A DNA stretch of 64,000 bases from Ottelia alismoides (lineage: Eukaryota; Streptophyta; Magnoliopsida; Alismatales; Hydrocharitaceae): contig JAZKJV010008261.1 in assembly GCA_037367405.1 (NCBI GenBank), forward strand, positions 1,302,001 through 1,366,000, in the 5' to 3' direction. The notes below the pieces were generated by a model. That model saw nothing but the letters and a program-made list of their open reading frames with translations, searched no databases and was not told where the DNA came from. The stretch's first letter is position 1. Each line of letters begins with the position of its first letter. Positions 47,161 through 55,930 of this stretch are shown one piece after another. The position numbers and the translations under genes were made by a program.

Positions 47161-48582
47161 CAAGTCATCCTGCTGCAGGCTCACATATTTGACTTTGGAA
47201 CTCAAGCTTGCTTATTGACTTTGTACTTGCAGGCTTTTTATTTTTATACATGCCTGAACATTTTTTTTTCGAATACTATATACAGCAGCATTTACATAAG
47301 GAGTTTTTCCTCTTGAGCCAGTAGACTATCCCTCTTTTGAAGCTTTATCGCAACCCACAACCTCCTGTCTTTAGACTTCCTAATCACTGGACGGGTTGGG
47401 GTGCACTTCCCTCCCTAGAGGAGGACAAATGTTTCCACTTGTGTGCGTCTCATACCGGCAAATCCAATCCCCTCACCACTCCAACTGAGTTGAGCCATGT
47501 GAAAGGTGCATGTGTCCAAGTTAGGTCATTATCAACAAGAGTCGTGCGTGTGCTCCGAAATACTCTACTTAGGCAGTCAAGAATCCATTGAACTAAGTCT
47601 CGTGATCCTCAAAGAATTAAGTCAACTAGACCTGAAGTGCCTCAAACCCAATTCCTATAAGGTTCCTGTTATTAGGTAGATTTTAAGGTCCAATCAAGCT
47701 CCAATCTCCGGATTTTACTTAGACTTGTTCAACCATCAAACTCAATCCGAAAAATGCTCATGCTATGCTATGCAATGCAGAAAATATTTTTGTGATGCAA
47801 TTTTCAAGATTTTGAACTTTTTATGGGTTTTTGAAAAGATGATGAATGTATATGCAGATGCAAAATTCTTTTGTATTTTTCAAACAGATTTTTCAAATGT
47901 TTTTGGATTTTAATTTTGCAAATGTTTTTGGGAATTTTGAAAACAAAAAGTTTTGGCTAAAAACTAGGTGAAAATATGTACACGGGAGTGCTTCTTCATA
48001 TAAACAAGAAATGGGTTTTAAGAATTTACAAGGGTAAGTGATCAATTTTATACATATATACATATAGTGGATTTTGGTGTGATGTGTATATTCCTCAAAC
48101 TTATTTGAAAACAATTTACACACAATTTTTGAAAACTATAGTCCAAAATAGTTTTTACAAACATTTTACACACATTTGAAAACATTTTGCAAAGGCTTTC
48201 AAAACAGTATATATAGGTTTTTCAAATCATTTTTGCAACCATTTTTCAAACCATTTGCAAATCATTTTTCAATCATTTTATTTCACACAAAGCAAATAAA
48301 TTTTGCAAACCACACAATTTCACACAGGTTGAAAACACGAAACAAAATATTTTCAAAATAGTTTTCAATAGATGTTCACAAAGATTTTCAAACTATTTTT
48401 CAAACATTTTGCAAAAAACATTTTTACCTGATTTATTAATCAATATATACAAAAAGAATTTGAGAAATAACCACATCTTTTTATTAAGGATTTTTAATGA
48501 ATTTTAAAGAATTATTAGCCATATTTATTAGGAAAATACGAAAGTACGAGTTATGGCTAAAGTATATACACAGTATATACGA

Positions 48583-48932
48583 CCCCCCTATACTTAGCTT
48601 GAGCTATGTCCTCATAGATCGGAGAGAAAAGAGAAAGACATAACTCGTACTAAGTATAGGCAAGTCTAAAGAATAAATGAATGAATCAATGAGAAGTTAA
48701 CCGTCCCCCCTATACTTAGGATCAAATAATCCTAAGTATAGCAGACTGTACACAACGCAGGGAGGGTCAAGGGTGGGAATGAACAGATCGTACTCAAATT
48801 GTCTCCCCCTATACTTAGGATGCGATATCCCTAAGTATAGACAAGAAGAGGAGACAATGGAGAGGATCGAAGAATGGAAATACTCGGGGTGCACACCCCC
48901 CTATACTTAGGACAAAGTACGTCCTAAGTATG
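48583..48932 (-). other. E9 array of four hairpins ending in PPT-like G tracts
   Basis: Minus strand order. Module 1 (48932-48896): TACTTAGGAC, 7-base loop, GTCCTAAGTA, then TAGGGGGG. Module 2 (48840-48805): TATACTTAGG, loop, CCTAAGTATA, then GGGGG. Module 3 (48740-48705): TATACTTAGGAT-tatttg-ATCCTAAGTATA then GGGGGG. Module 4 (48659-48583), long: TATACTTAG, GAGTTATGTC ... GACATAGCTC, CTAAGTATA then GGGGGG. The variable inner stem pairs change on both sides. Confidence 0.88.
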
Positions 48933-49118
48933 GAAAACTATCTACAAGGGCGACACCTTTTTGATAGATGAAGAAGATAGAAATGGAAAAGAAGAAAAAA
49001 AGAAAAGAAGAAAATAGATCAACAAATGAAAGTTATATGAACAGGTGGATCTGTATAGCGGAAGATAGAATTGATCACCATGTATGAGATGCAGATGATG
49101 AGAGTCAAAGGACACATC

Positions 49119-52100
49119 TCATACCAGAAGAATGGGGGCAACGTCAATGGTCGGCGGATCATGATCAAGATATAGTTTCAGGCGTTGACCATTGACGCGG
49201 AAGGTAGAGGAAGGTGACGGTTCGGATATGTCGATGCTGCCATTGTCATGTACCTTCCTGACCACATACGGTCCTTTCCACTTGCTCTGTAATTTCCCTG
49301 GGAATAATTTCAGCCTGGAATCAAACAACCATACTTTCTGATCTGGCTCAAACTGTTTATGGCTGATATGTGAATCATGCCATGTCTTCACTTTTTCCTT
49401 GTACTGTAGGCTGTTGGAAAAGGCTGTGTCTCTCAGTTCTTCCAGGGCTGCCAATTCTGCTCTTCTCTGGTCTCCTATACTCTCGGGGTCTAGAAGCAAC
49501 TCAGTAACTGCCCAAAAAGATTTATGCTTGATTTCCACTGGCAAATGGCACGGCTTGCCATAGACGAGACGAAAGGGAGATGTCCCCAATGGATTCTTGA
49601 AAGAAGTCCGATAAGCCCACAAGACCGAGTACAAAAGCTGTGACCAATACTTTCGGTCTGGGCGGACAACTTTCTGCAAGATAGTCTTTATTTCCCTATT
49701 CGATACTTCGGCAAGACCATTAGTCTGAGGGTGATAAGGAGTGGCAACCCGATGGTCAATGCCGAACTCGTCTGCAAGGGCCCTGACTTTGTCATTGATG
49801 AAGTGAGACCCCCCATCTGAAATCAAGACTCTAGGTACCCCGAATCGTGAAATGATATTTTTCCTCAAAAATTTGCAAACGGTTTTAGCATCTGCGGCTC
49901 GGGCGGGGATGGCCTCAACCCATCGGCTGACATAATCTATAGCGAGCAAAATATGCTCGAATCCCTGACTCTTAGGAAATGGGCCCATGAAATCAATCCC
50001 CCATGCATCAAAAACCTCACAGAAGTGAATGGGTTGCATGGGCATCATGTCTCTCTGTCCGCAGGTTCCCATTTTCTGACAGTCAGTACATCTCTTCACG
50101 GACTCATCAGAATCCTTGAAGAGAGTAGGCCACCATAGGCCGGATTGAAGCACCTTTTGTGCTGTTATTTTTCCAGAATGATGTCCTCCTGCCTGAAGCT
50201 TGTGGCAGTATGTGAGGACGCTATGATGCTCTTCTTGAGGAATGCACCTCCTCCAGATGCTATCCCCTCCTTCATGATAAAGGACGGGATCCTCCCAATG
50301 ATAAAACTTGGCCTTAGCTAGGAAGGTCTCAAGTTTCTGCCTGGGCCAACTCTGAGGGACTGTCTTGGCAACAAGATAGTTTACAAAGTCAGCATACCAC
50401 GGGAGTGAGGTGACAGCCAAGATCGCCTCATCTGGAAATGTCTCTGTGATAGGTGCGCTGGGCTCAGATTCCTCAAGATTCTCCAATCTGGAGAGATGAT
50501 CCGCCACCACATTCTTGACTCCAGGCTTATCCTTAATCTCAATATCAAATTCCTGGAGTAGAAGGATCCATCTGGTGAGACGTGCTTTGGCATCCTTCTT
50601 AGCCATTAAGTACCGGATGGCGGTGTGGTCAGTGTAAATGGTAACTCTAGATCCGAGAATATATGATCGATACTTATCAAGAGCGAAAACTACGGCCAGC
50701 ATCTCTTTCTCAGTCACAGTGTAATTCCACTGCGCGGCATCCAAAGTCCGGCTGGCGTAGTGAATGGCAAACGGTAAACCATCCCTCCTCTGTCCGAGCA
50801 CAGCCCCAACGGCAAAATCTGAAGCATCCGTCATGATCTCGAATGGGAGAGACCAATCGGGTGGCTGAAGGACAGGAGCAGAAACAACCATATTCTTGAG
50901 AGTCTCAAATGATTCAAGACACTTATCATTAACAATAAACTCGGTGTCTTTGGTGAGCAAGTCAGTAAGCGGTCGGGCAATTCGACTGAAGTCCTGAATG
51001 AACCGTCGGTAGAAACCGACATGCCCCAGAAAAGACCGTAGCTGACGCAGATTGGACAGCGGATTGAGTTTTCTGATGATATCCACCTTAGCCGGATCGA
51101 CCTCCATGCCCCTGTTGGAGACGATATGACCAAGGACCGTCCCCTGAGTCATCATGAAATGACTCTTCTCCCAGGATAAGACAAGATTGACCTCAATGTA
51201 GCGCTTCAGCACACGGTCTAGGCAGTCAAGACAAGCGTCGAACCCGTCGCCATAGACCGAGAAGTCATCCATGAAGACCTCTAAACAGTCACCCACCATG
51301 TCCGAGAAGATGGACAACATGCACCTTTGGAATGTCGCCGGAGCGTTACATAGACCAAAGGGCATCCGTCTGAAAGCATAAGTCCCAAACGGACAGGTGA
51401 ATGTCGTTTTCTCTTGGTCTTCGGGCGCAATGGCCACCTGATTGTATCCAGAGTACCCATCAAGAAAACAATAATGACTCTTCCCAGCTAACCGCTCGAT
51501 AATCTGATCAATGAATGGTAGCGGGAAGTGATCCTTCTTGGTGGCCTCATTCAATCGTCTGTAGTCCACACAGACCCTCCAAGAAGTTGGTACTCTGGTA
51601 GTGATCTCCTCTCCAGACTCATTAACAACTGTAGTGATACCTGTCTTCTTAGGTACCACATGTAACGGACTTACCCATTTGGAGTCGGAGATGGGATAGA
51701 TAAAATCGGCGCTCCACCACTTGGAAATTTCTTTCATGACTACGTCTCGAAGATTCGGGTTCAGCCGTCGTTGGAACTCACGCGACGGCTTAGCGTTATC
51801 CTCAAGATAAATGTGGTGAGAGCAAAGATTTGGGCTCAGCCCCTGGAGATCAACTATACTCCAACCGATTGCCTTGCGGTTTCTTTCAAGAACCTCCATC
51901 AGACGAGATTCTTGCTCTCCAGTCAAATCTGCTGAGATAATGACTGGGTGCATTTCTGGCTCTCCAGCAAGGAATCTGTACTTCATCGACTGCAGCAGAG
52001 GTTTCCGTTCTGGACAACTGGGAGGTGGCAGATCTGGCTTCTGATAAGTCTGTGTAAATGCTACCAGGTCTGCATGGGAGAACTCTCGCTCTGCATGAAT

Positions 52101-53462
52101 TGCTGACGAAGGGCGGCCTTCTGAATCATCAATAAACTGCACTGGCTCGCACTCTGTCATGGCTGTTGGCTCAGTAGGAATCAGACAAGGTAAATAGTCA
52201 TCAAAGTCATCCCAGTCAATGTCTGAATCCGAGGGATCAGAAGAAGATGAGCATGATTGAAATTCATCTGCACCACTCATCACAACACTGTCAGATTCAG
52301 ATGTATCCTTATCCAGGGATGTGCTCTCCCGGCTCTCGACTGCCATGAGCTTGAGATATAATGAATCTGTAGGCAAGGCGAGGGTCGGTGCTACGAGATC
52401 TGTCCAGTTGGATTCATCATCAGTCATCTCAAAGTCACAAACCTGGTGGATGTCTAGCTCTTCCTCTGTCATCTGCTCGGCTTCGCTAGACTGTTCTGAG
52501 CACTCTAACTCTCTAGCTTTGGTTTCTTCGATCGTCTCTATTTGTATGGTTTCGCCCTCTACACGAAAGCATACCTTCCCGCTATCATGGTCAGTCACCG
52601 CCTTGGCTGTGGCCAAGAACGGACGTCCGAGAATGATGGGGGCATCAGTTACCGCCTCAGGGATCTCCATGTCCAACACAACGAAGTCCACGGGGAATTT
52701 CAGGCCCTGAATGGTAACGACCACGTCTTTCAATAACCCCTTCGGCCTCTTAATCGACCTATCAGCAAACTGAAGGACGGTTCTGCTTCGAAGAAGAGGA
52801 CCAAACTCGAATTGCTTGAGTAAGGCTGCCGGAAGAAGGTTAATTGAAGATTCGTTGTCTAATAGAGTACGATCAAACTGCTGCTCCTGAATCTCGCATC
52901 TGACATAGGGAGCTCCTGCGTCTGGTCGCTTGGCTGGCAGCTTGTTCTGGATGATGCAACATGTGTCATGAGTGAGCATATGGATTTGATCTCTGTGCCT
53001 CTTCTTCCTTCGAACAATAGTTGTTTCTTTCAAATTCTTCTTGAAGAAGGGGATATGCTCAAATGCTTCTCGTAGAGTCAGCTGAATATGAAATTTGTCA
53101 ATCATTTCGTTGCCGAACTCTACCTGTTGGCTCTTTTTTGGATTTTCTTTTTTATTCCCCTTCGCTCGGCGGAGTGCTTCAGGGAAGGGGATGGTAGGGG
53201 CCTCCTCAGATGGAGGACTAGGAATCGGTCTCTGTGCCTGTGAAGATGGAGAATCCATACAATAATCATCATTCACCACATATGGATCCGCAATTTGAAC
53301 AGAAACCTTTCCTTTATTCATATTTTTGTTTTTGTTTTTGTTCCCACAGTCTCTAGGTACAAAATGTGGTAACATCACAGTTGATGTCTCGACAAAAGTA
53401 GATGTGGTGGCTTCAGCACCTGTCTCTGCGGCATCAGCACCGCGCTCTGGTTCAGCATCCAA
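49119..53462 (-). CDS. pol: E9 pol: protease, reverse transcriptase, RNase H, integrase (1447 aa)
   Basis: One long open frame. Protease about residues 195-310: loop LLDNESSINLLP with D202-N203-E204 in place of D-T/S-G, and ILGRPFL at 278-284. RT about 560-760: YPISDSKWVSP, CVDYRRLN, DGYSGYNQVAIAPED, GLCNAPATFQRCM, and catalytic FMDD at 730-733. RNase H about 870-990: TDAS (D879), TEKEM, YTDH (D945), VADHLSRL. Integrase: zinc site H1087, H1094, C1125, C1128; catalytic D1157, D1216 and E1252 (D-D-35-E); GPY module at 1397-1399. Products would act in the cytoplasmic particle and, for integrase, in the nucleus. The ATG used is the first in frame; pol overlaps the end of gag by 88 bases in the -1 frame. 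All RT, RNase H and integrase catalytic residues look intact; the protease site does not. Confidence 0.93.
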   Translation of the reverse strand: MDAEPERGADAAETGAEATTSTFVETSTVMLPHFVPRDCGNKNKNKNMNKGKVSVQIADPYVVNDDYCMDSPSSQAQRPIPSPPSEEAPTIPFPEALRRAKGNKKENPKKSQQVEFGNEMIDKFHIQLTLREAFEHIPFFKKNLKETTIVRRKKRHRDQIHMLTHDTCCIIQNKLPAKRPDAGAPYVRCEIQEQQFDRTLLDNESSINLLPAALLKQFEFGPLLRSRTVLQFADRSIKRPKGLLKDVVVTIQGLKFPVDFVVLDMEIPEAVTDAPIILGRPFLATAKAVTDHDSGKVCFRVEGETIQIETIEETKARELECSEQSSEAEQMTEEELDIHQVCDFEMTDDESNWTDLVAPTLALPTDSLYLKLMAVESRESTSLDKDTSESDSVVMSGADEFQSCSSSSDPSDSDIDWDDFDDYLPCLIPTEPTAMTECEPVQFIDDSEGRPSSAIHAEREFSHADLVAFTQTYQKPDLPPPSCPERKPLLQSMKYRFLAGEPEMHPVIISADLTGEQESRLMEVLERNRKAIGWSIVDLQGLSPNLCSHHIYLEDNAKPSREFQRRLNPNLRDVVMKEISKWWSADFIYPISDSKWVSPLHVVPKKTGITTVVNESGEEITTRVPTSWRVCVDYRRLNEATKKDHFPLPFIDQIIERLAGKSHYCFLDGYSGYNQVAIAPEDQEKTTFTCPFGTYAFRRMPFGLCNAPATFQRCMLSIFSDMVGDCLEVFMDDFSVYGDGFDACLDCLDRVLKRYIEVNLVLSWEKSHFMMTQGTVLGHIVSNRGMEVDPAKVDIIRKLNPLSNLRQLRSFLGHVGFYRRFIQDFSRIARPLTDLLTKDTEFIVNDKCLESFETLKNMVVSAPVLQPPDWSLPFEIMTDASDFAVGAVLGQRRDGLPFAIHYASRTLDAAQWNYTVTEKEMLAVVFALDKYRSYILGSRVTIYTDHTAIRYLMAKKDAKARLTRWILLLQEFDIEIKDKPGVKNVVADHLSRLENLEESEPSAPITETFPDEAILAVTSLPWYADFVNYLVAKTVPQSWPRQKLETFLAKAKFYHWEDPVLYHEGGDSIWRRCIPQEEHHSVLTYCHKLQAGGHHSGKITAQKVLQSGLWWPTLFKDSDESVKRCTDCQKMGTCGQRDMMPMQPIHFCEVFDAWGIDFMGPFPKSQGFEHILLAIDYVSRWVEAIPARAADAKTVCKFLRKNIISRFGVPRVLISDGGSHFINDKVRALADEFGIDHRVATPYHPQTNGLAEVSNREIKTILQKVVRPDRKYWSQLLYSVLWAYRTSFKNPLGTSPFRLVYGKPCHLPVEIKHKSFWAVTELLLDPESIGDQRRAELAALEELRDTAFSNSLQYKEKVKTWHDSHISHKQFEPDQKVWLFDSRLKLFPGKLQSKWKGPYVVRKVHDNGSIDISEPSPSSTFRVNGQRLKLYLDHDPPTIDVAPILLV

Positions 53463-54706
53463 AATGGTGGCATCACGACGGCATCAGCACCGTCGTCCTG
53501 GACTCCATCATTGGTGGCATCAGCATCACCGTCTTCAACATCATCATGTGCGGCATCAGCACCGCTCCTCTGCTCCTCTGGCGCTCCTGGTTCAACATCT
53601 GGTTGTCGCTCAGAAGAGGCGCTGCCGGCTGGCATCCTACCACTCCTAGTAGTCACAAAATCAGCATCATTCAAAGAATAAGACATATCATTCAAATCGT
53701 CACTAGGAGAGGTATCCTCTGTGAACTCTACCTGCTCAGATTTTCTTTTTAGGTTATTAGGATTAGGTTCGATCTGAGCGGGTATGGCGGCTTTGCCTTT
53801 GACGATATCCCGCATCTCCTGCCGGAATTCATCCATTTCTTGCCTGAAAGATGCTCGTTGTTCAGATAGCAAGCGGGCAAGATCATCGAGGGCTGGGTTC
53901 TCAAAGGCTGGACCCTGAGAACCGGATGTCGGTCCCTGCTGGAAATGGGGCTGCTGCTGCTGGTGTTGTTGCTGATACTGGGGGGAAGGCTGGTGATAAG
54001 ACTGCTGAGGCGGTTGACGCTGCCTCCACTGCTGTCCCTGATAGGAGGGACGAGGACCACTCTGGTATTGTTGCTGGTGGGCATACTGGGGCTGCTGGTG
54101 TTGCTGTTGTGTCGGCTGGTTGTTCTGCTGTCCTTGAGTAGGAGGATGCTGCTGGGATGAGGATCCACCATTGCCCCAACGGAATCCGGGGTGATCCCTA
54201 CGAATTGCGGGCTGAGGGTATCGGTCATACCAAATCCCATTGACTTCCATCAATGGTTCCTGCTCAAAGGAGGGTGGAGGAAGAACTGCCAGTGGCTGCT
54301 CCGGCTGATAAACCACCATCTGCGTGTCCGAAGATGGCGGTTGCTCTGAATGGTATTGCAGCAATGGAACCGGCTCCGCCTGGATATGGTTCACCTGGCG
54401 GTATGAGGTAGAGGCCTGGTTGGGATTGCTGCTGCTGGAAGCAACCTGTGACCTGGGAGGCTGTTGCGAATGGGCTTGTGCCTCCTGAATACATAGAATT
54501 TGAGTCTTCAGGTCACTCATGGTCTTGGTGAGAAGGTCCATCTGGGCTAGACCTTGGTTCTGCTTCTTTTCCAGGATCTCCATGCGGTCCAACTTTTCAC
54601 TAATTATGCCCATGTCGGCTGCGGCTGATTCGGCTTGGGCTGCGGCTACCGACGTTGTGTTGGGACCGGCATCGATGCGTGCGATCCTCTGGAATGATCC
54701 GGTTCC
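53375..54706 (-). CDS. gag: E9 gag, C-terminal part (after in-frame TAG)
   Basis: Same frame as the N-terminal part, separated only by the TAG at about 54707-54709; the first internal ATG is at 54613. It has a predicted coiled coil (MGIISEKLDRMEILEKKQNQ onward), then the segment EVNGIWYDRYPQPAIRRDHP, and a long Gln-rich stretch (HPPTQGQQNNQPTQQQ...) of prion-like composition. A second helical stretch follows (LARLLSEQRASFRQEMDEFR), then an acidic Asp/Ala repeat. The part has almost no cysteine, so no CCHC nucleic-acid-binding knuckle exists. The tail overlaps pol in a different frame within a GGTGCTGATGCC-type repeat. Confidence 0.75.
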   Translation of the reverse strand, partial: GTGSFQRIARIDAGPNTTSVAAAQAESAAADMGIISEKLDRMEILEKKQNQGLAQMDLLTKTMSDLKTQILCIQEAQAHSQQPPRSQVASSSSNPNQASTSYRQVNHIQAEPVPLLQYHSEQPPSSDTQMVVYQPEQPLAVLPPPSFEQEPLMEVNGIWYDRYPQPAIRRDHPGFRWGNGGSSSQQHPPTQGQQNNQPTQQQHQQPQYAHQQQYQSGPRPSYQGQQWRQRQPPQQSYHQPSPQYQQQHQQQQPHFQQGPTSGSQGPAFENPALDDLARLLSEQRASFRQEMDEFRQEMRDIVKGKAAIPAQIEPNPNNLKRKSEQVEFTEDTSPSDDLNDMSYSLNDADFVTTRSGRMPAGSASSERQPDVEPGAPEEQRSGADAAHDDVEDGDADATNDGVQDDGADAVVMPPFWMLNQSAVLMPQRQVLKPPHLLLSRHQL

Positions 54707-55930
54707 CTACGGGGGTTTCTGCTGAGTGTAGACTCTGGCCTGGGTCATCACTGTGGAGTTCTCTGCCATGCCTTCGTAGATGGCCCAGACGTCATCTTCT
54801 CCCTTGGAGAAATAGGACCCACCGCAAGAGGCGTTCACAAGCCCCTGCAGCTCCGGTGTCAGCCCACAGAAGAAACTCTGCACTAGGTTGGGCTTGGATA
54901 TATCGTGATGTGGACACCGGTCAATGAGCTCTCTGAATCGATCCCATGCTTCATGGAATTGTTCATTTGGGATCATGACGAAATTGCTAATCATAGCTCT
55001 AGCTGCATTGGTCCTGCCGAGAGGATAGTATTTCTTCAAATATGCGGTCCAGAGATCTGCCCAGGTATCGACGAATCGCCATAGATGCTTGAGCCAATAT
55101 GCGGCTCTATCAACCAATGAGAATGGGAAGGCGATCATCTTAATGGTGTCCTCGGTCATCAACCGATCATGGATAGTACTGCATATCATTTCAAATTCTT
55201 GGAGGTGGAGGTGCGGCTCTTCGGTCGGCAGCCCGTGAAACTTGGGTAGCAACTGAATCGTGTGGTGCCGAAGCTCGAAGTCTCCGTGGATTGGCGGGAG
55301 TCTGATCCACCGGTGAGTGAGGGACGAAGCTGGATTGTGCAGTTCCCTCATGATAGTCTGTGGCGGTCGCTCAGCGTCTGGATCGCCTCCTCCTGCATCG
55401 GGTCCTCCTCCTCCACCTCCGCCACCGCCCCCAGGTCGGTTTTCTCTCAGCTGTGCTATCTCTCTCATCAGGTCACCCATGAATGTTCCCTGGTCGCGGA
55501 TCTGTCTCTGCATATTTTCCAGGGACGCTAGCAAGGAATTGTTGATGGCCACTTGATCAATAATGAACGGGGGATGCTCGTGGTCATCGGGGTGCTCGCC
55601 TCTGTCTGCCATTGCTGGATTCTCTGAAAAAGCAAATGAGGCCATTTCAGGTGCTGTAGAATGAGCCGAACTCTGTGATGCACTGAATTCTGACACAATT
55701 GGACTAAGAGAAGGAGAATGGGAAGGGTGGTCGAGGGGGAACAGGGTGGATGTGAACTCGGGCTCGGAGAGCGGACTCTCCGAGGCATTCCTAGATGAGT
55801 AAGGAGGAGTGCTAGATAGCGGTGCCGACAAGGTCGGCCTAAGAGGTCTCCATCCCATCATCTTGATTATTCGAGAAGAGTGGGGATAATGCAAGAGAAG
55901 AAGAAGATGATATGCAACAAAATTGTGCAC
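54707..55930 (-). CDS. gag: E9 gag, N-terminal part with capsid domain (407 aa)
   Basis: Capsid precursor that would assemble the virus-like particle. Residues 1-120 are Ser/Pro-rich. Residues 125-165 may form a coiled coil. A run of 10 glycines is at 167-176. The capsid-like (retrotransposon gag) domain spans about 214-390, with FELRHHTIQLLPKFHGLPTE, IKMIAFPFSLVDRAAYWLKH, RFRELIDRCPHHD and ASCGGSYFSKGEDDVWAIYE. The start at 55930 is the first ATG; internal ATGs at residues 24, 25 and 96 are alternatives. It ends at a TAG after YTQQKPP; the frame then stays open to 53375. Whether the stop is a mutation or is read through is not shown by sequence alone. Confidence 0.85.
   Translation of the reverse strand: MHNFVAYHLLLLLHYPHSSRIIKMMGWRPLRPTLSAPLSSTPPYSSRNASESPLSEPEFTSTLFPLDHPSHSPSLSPIVSEFSASQSSAHSTAPEMASFAFSENPAMADRGEHPDDHEHPPFIIDQVAINNSLLASLENMQRQIRDQGTFMGDLMREIAQLRENRPGGGGGGGGGGPDAGGGDPDAERPPQTIMRELHNPASSLTHRWIRLPPIHGDFELRHHTIQLLPKFHGLPTEEPHLHLQEFEMICSTIHDRLMTEDTIKMIAFPFSLVDRAAYWLKHLWRFVDTWADLWTAYLKKYYPLGRTNAARAMISNFVMIPNEQFHEAWDRFRELIDRCPHHDISKPNLVQSFFCGLTPELQGLVNASCGGSYFSKGEDDVWAIYEGMAENSTVMTQARVYTQQKPP

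Larger units (their letters stand above)
46671..49118 (-). other. E9 3' noncoding region
   Basis: 2.4 kb between pol and the PPT. Near pol is an array of four hairpin-PPT modules (48583-48932). Then come AT-rich sequence with many AAAACATTT/TTTTCAAA words (48100-48420), blocks shared with E1 (CCTCCTCTAGGGAGGGAAGTG near 47410; CTACTGGCTCAAGAGG near 47310-47325), and the twin TACACTG hairpins (47113-47160). No env-like frame is seen. Confidence 0.78.

Noticed and set aside
48100..48420. Tandem AAAACATTT/TTTTCAAA words as a satellite or CRISPR-like array
   Set aside because: Spacing and sequence are irregular; it looks like simple AT-rich degenerate repeats in the E9 3' region.
46671..49118. 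Env-like gene downstream of E9 pol
   Set aside because: No frame longer than about 113 codons; the region is occupied by hairpins and AT-rich sequence.
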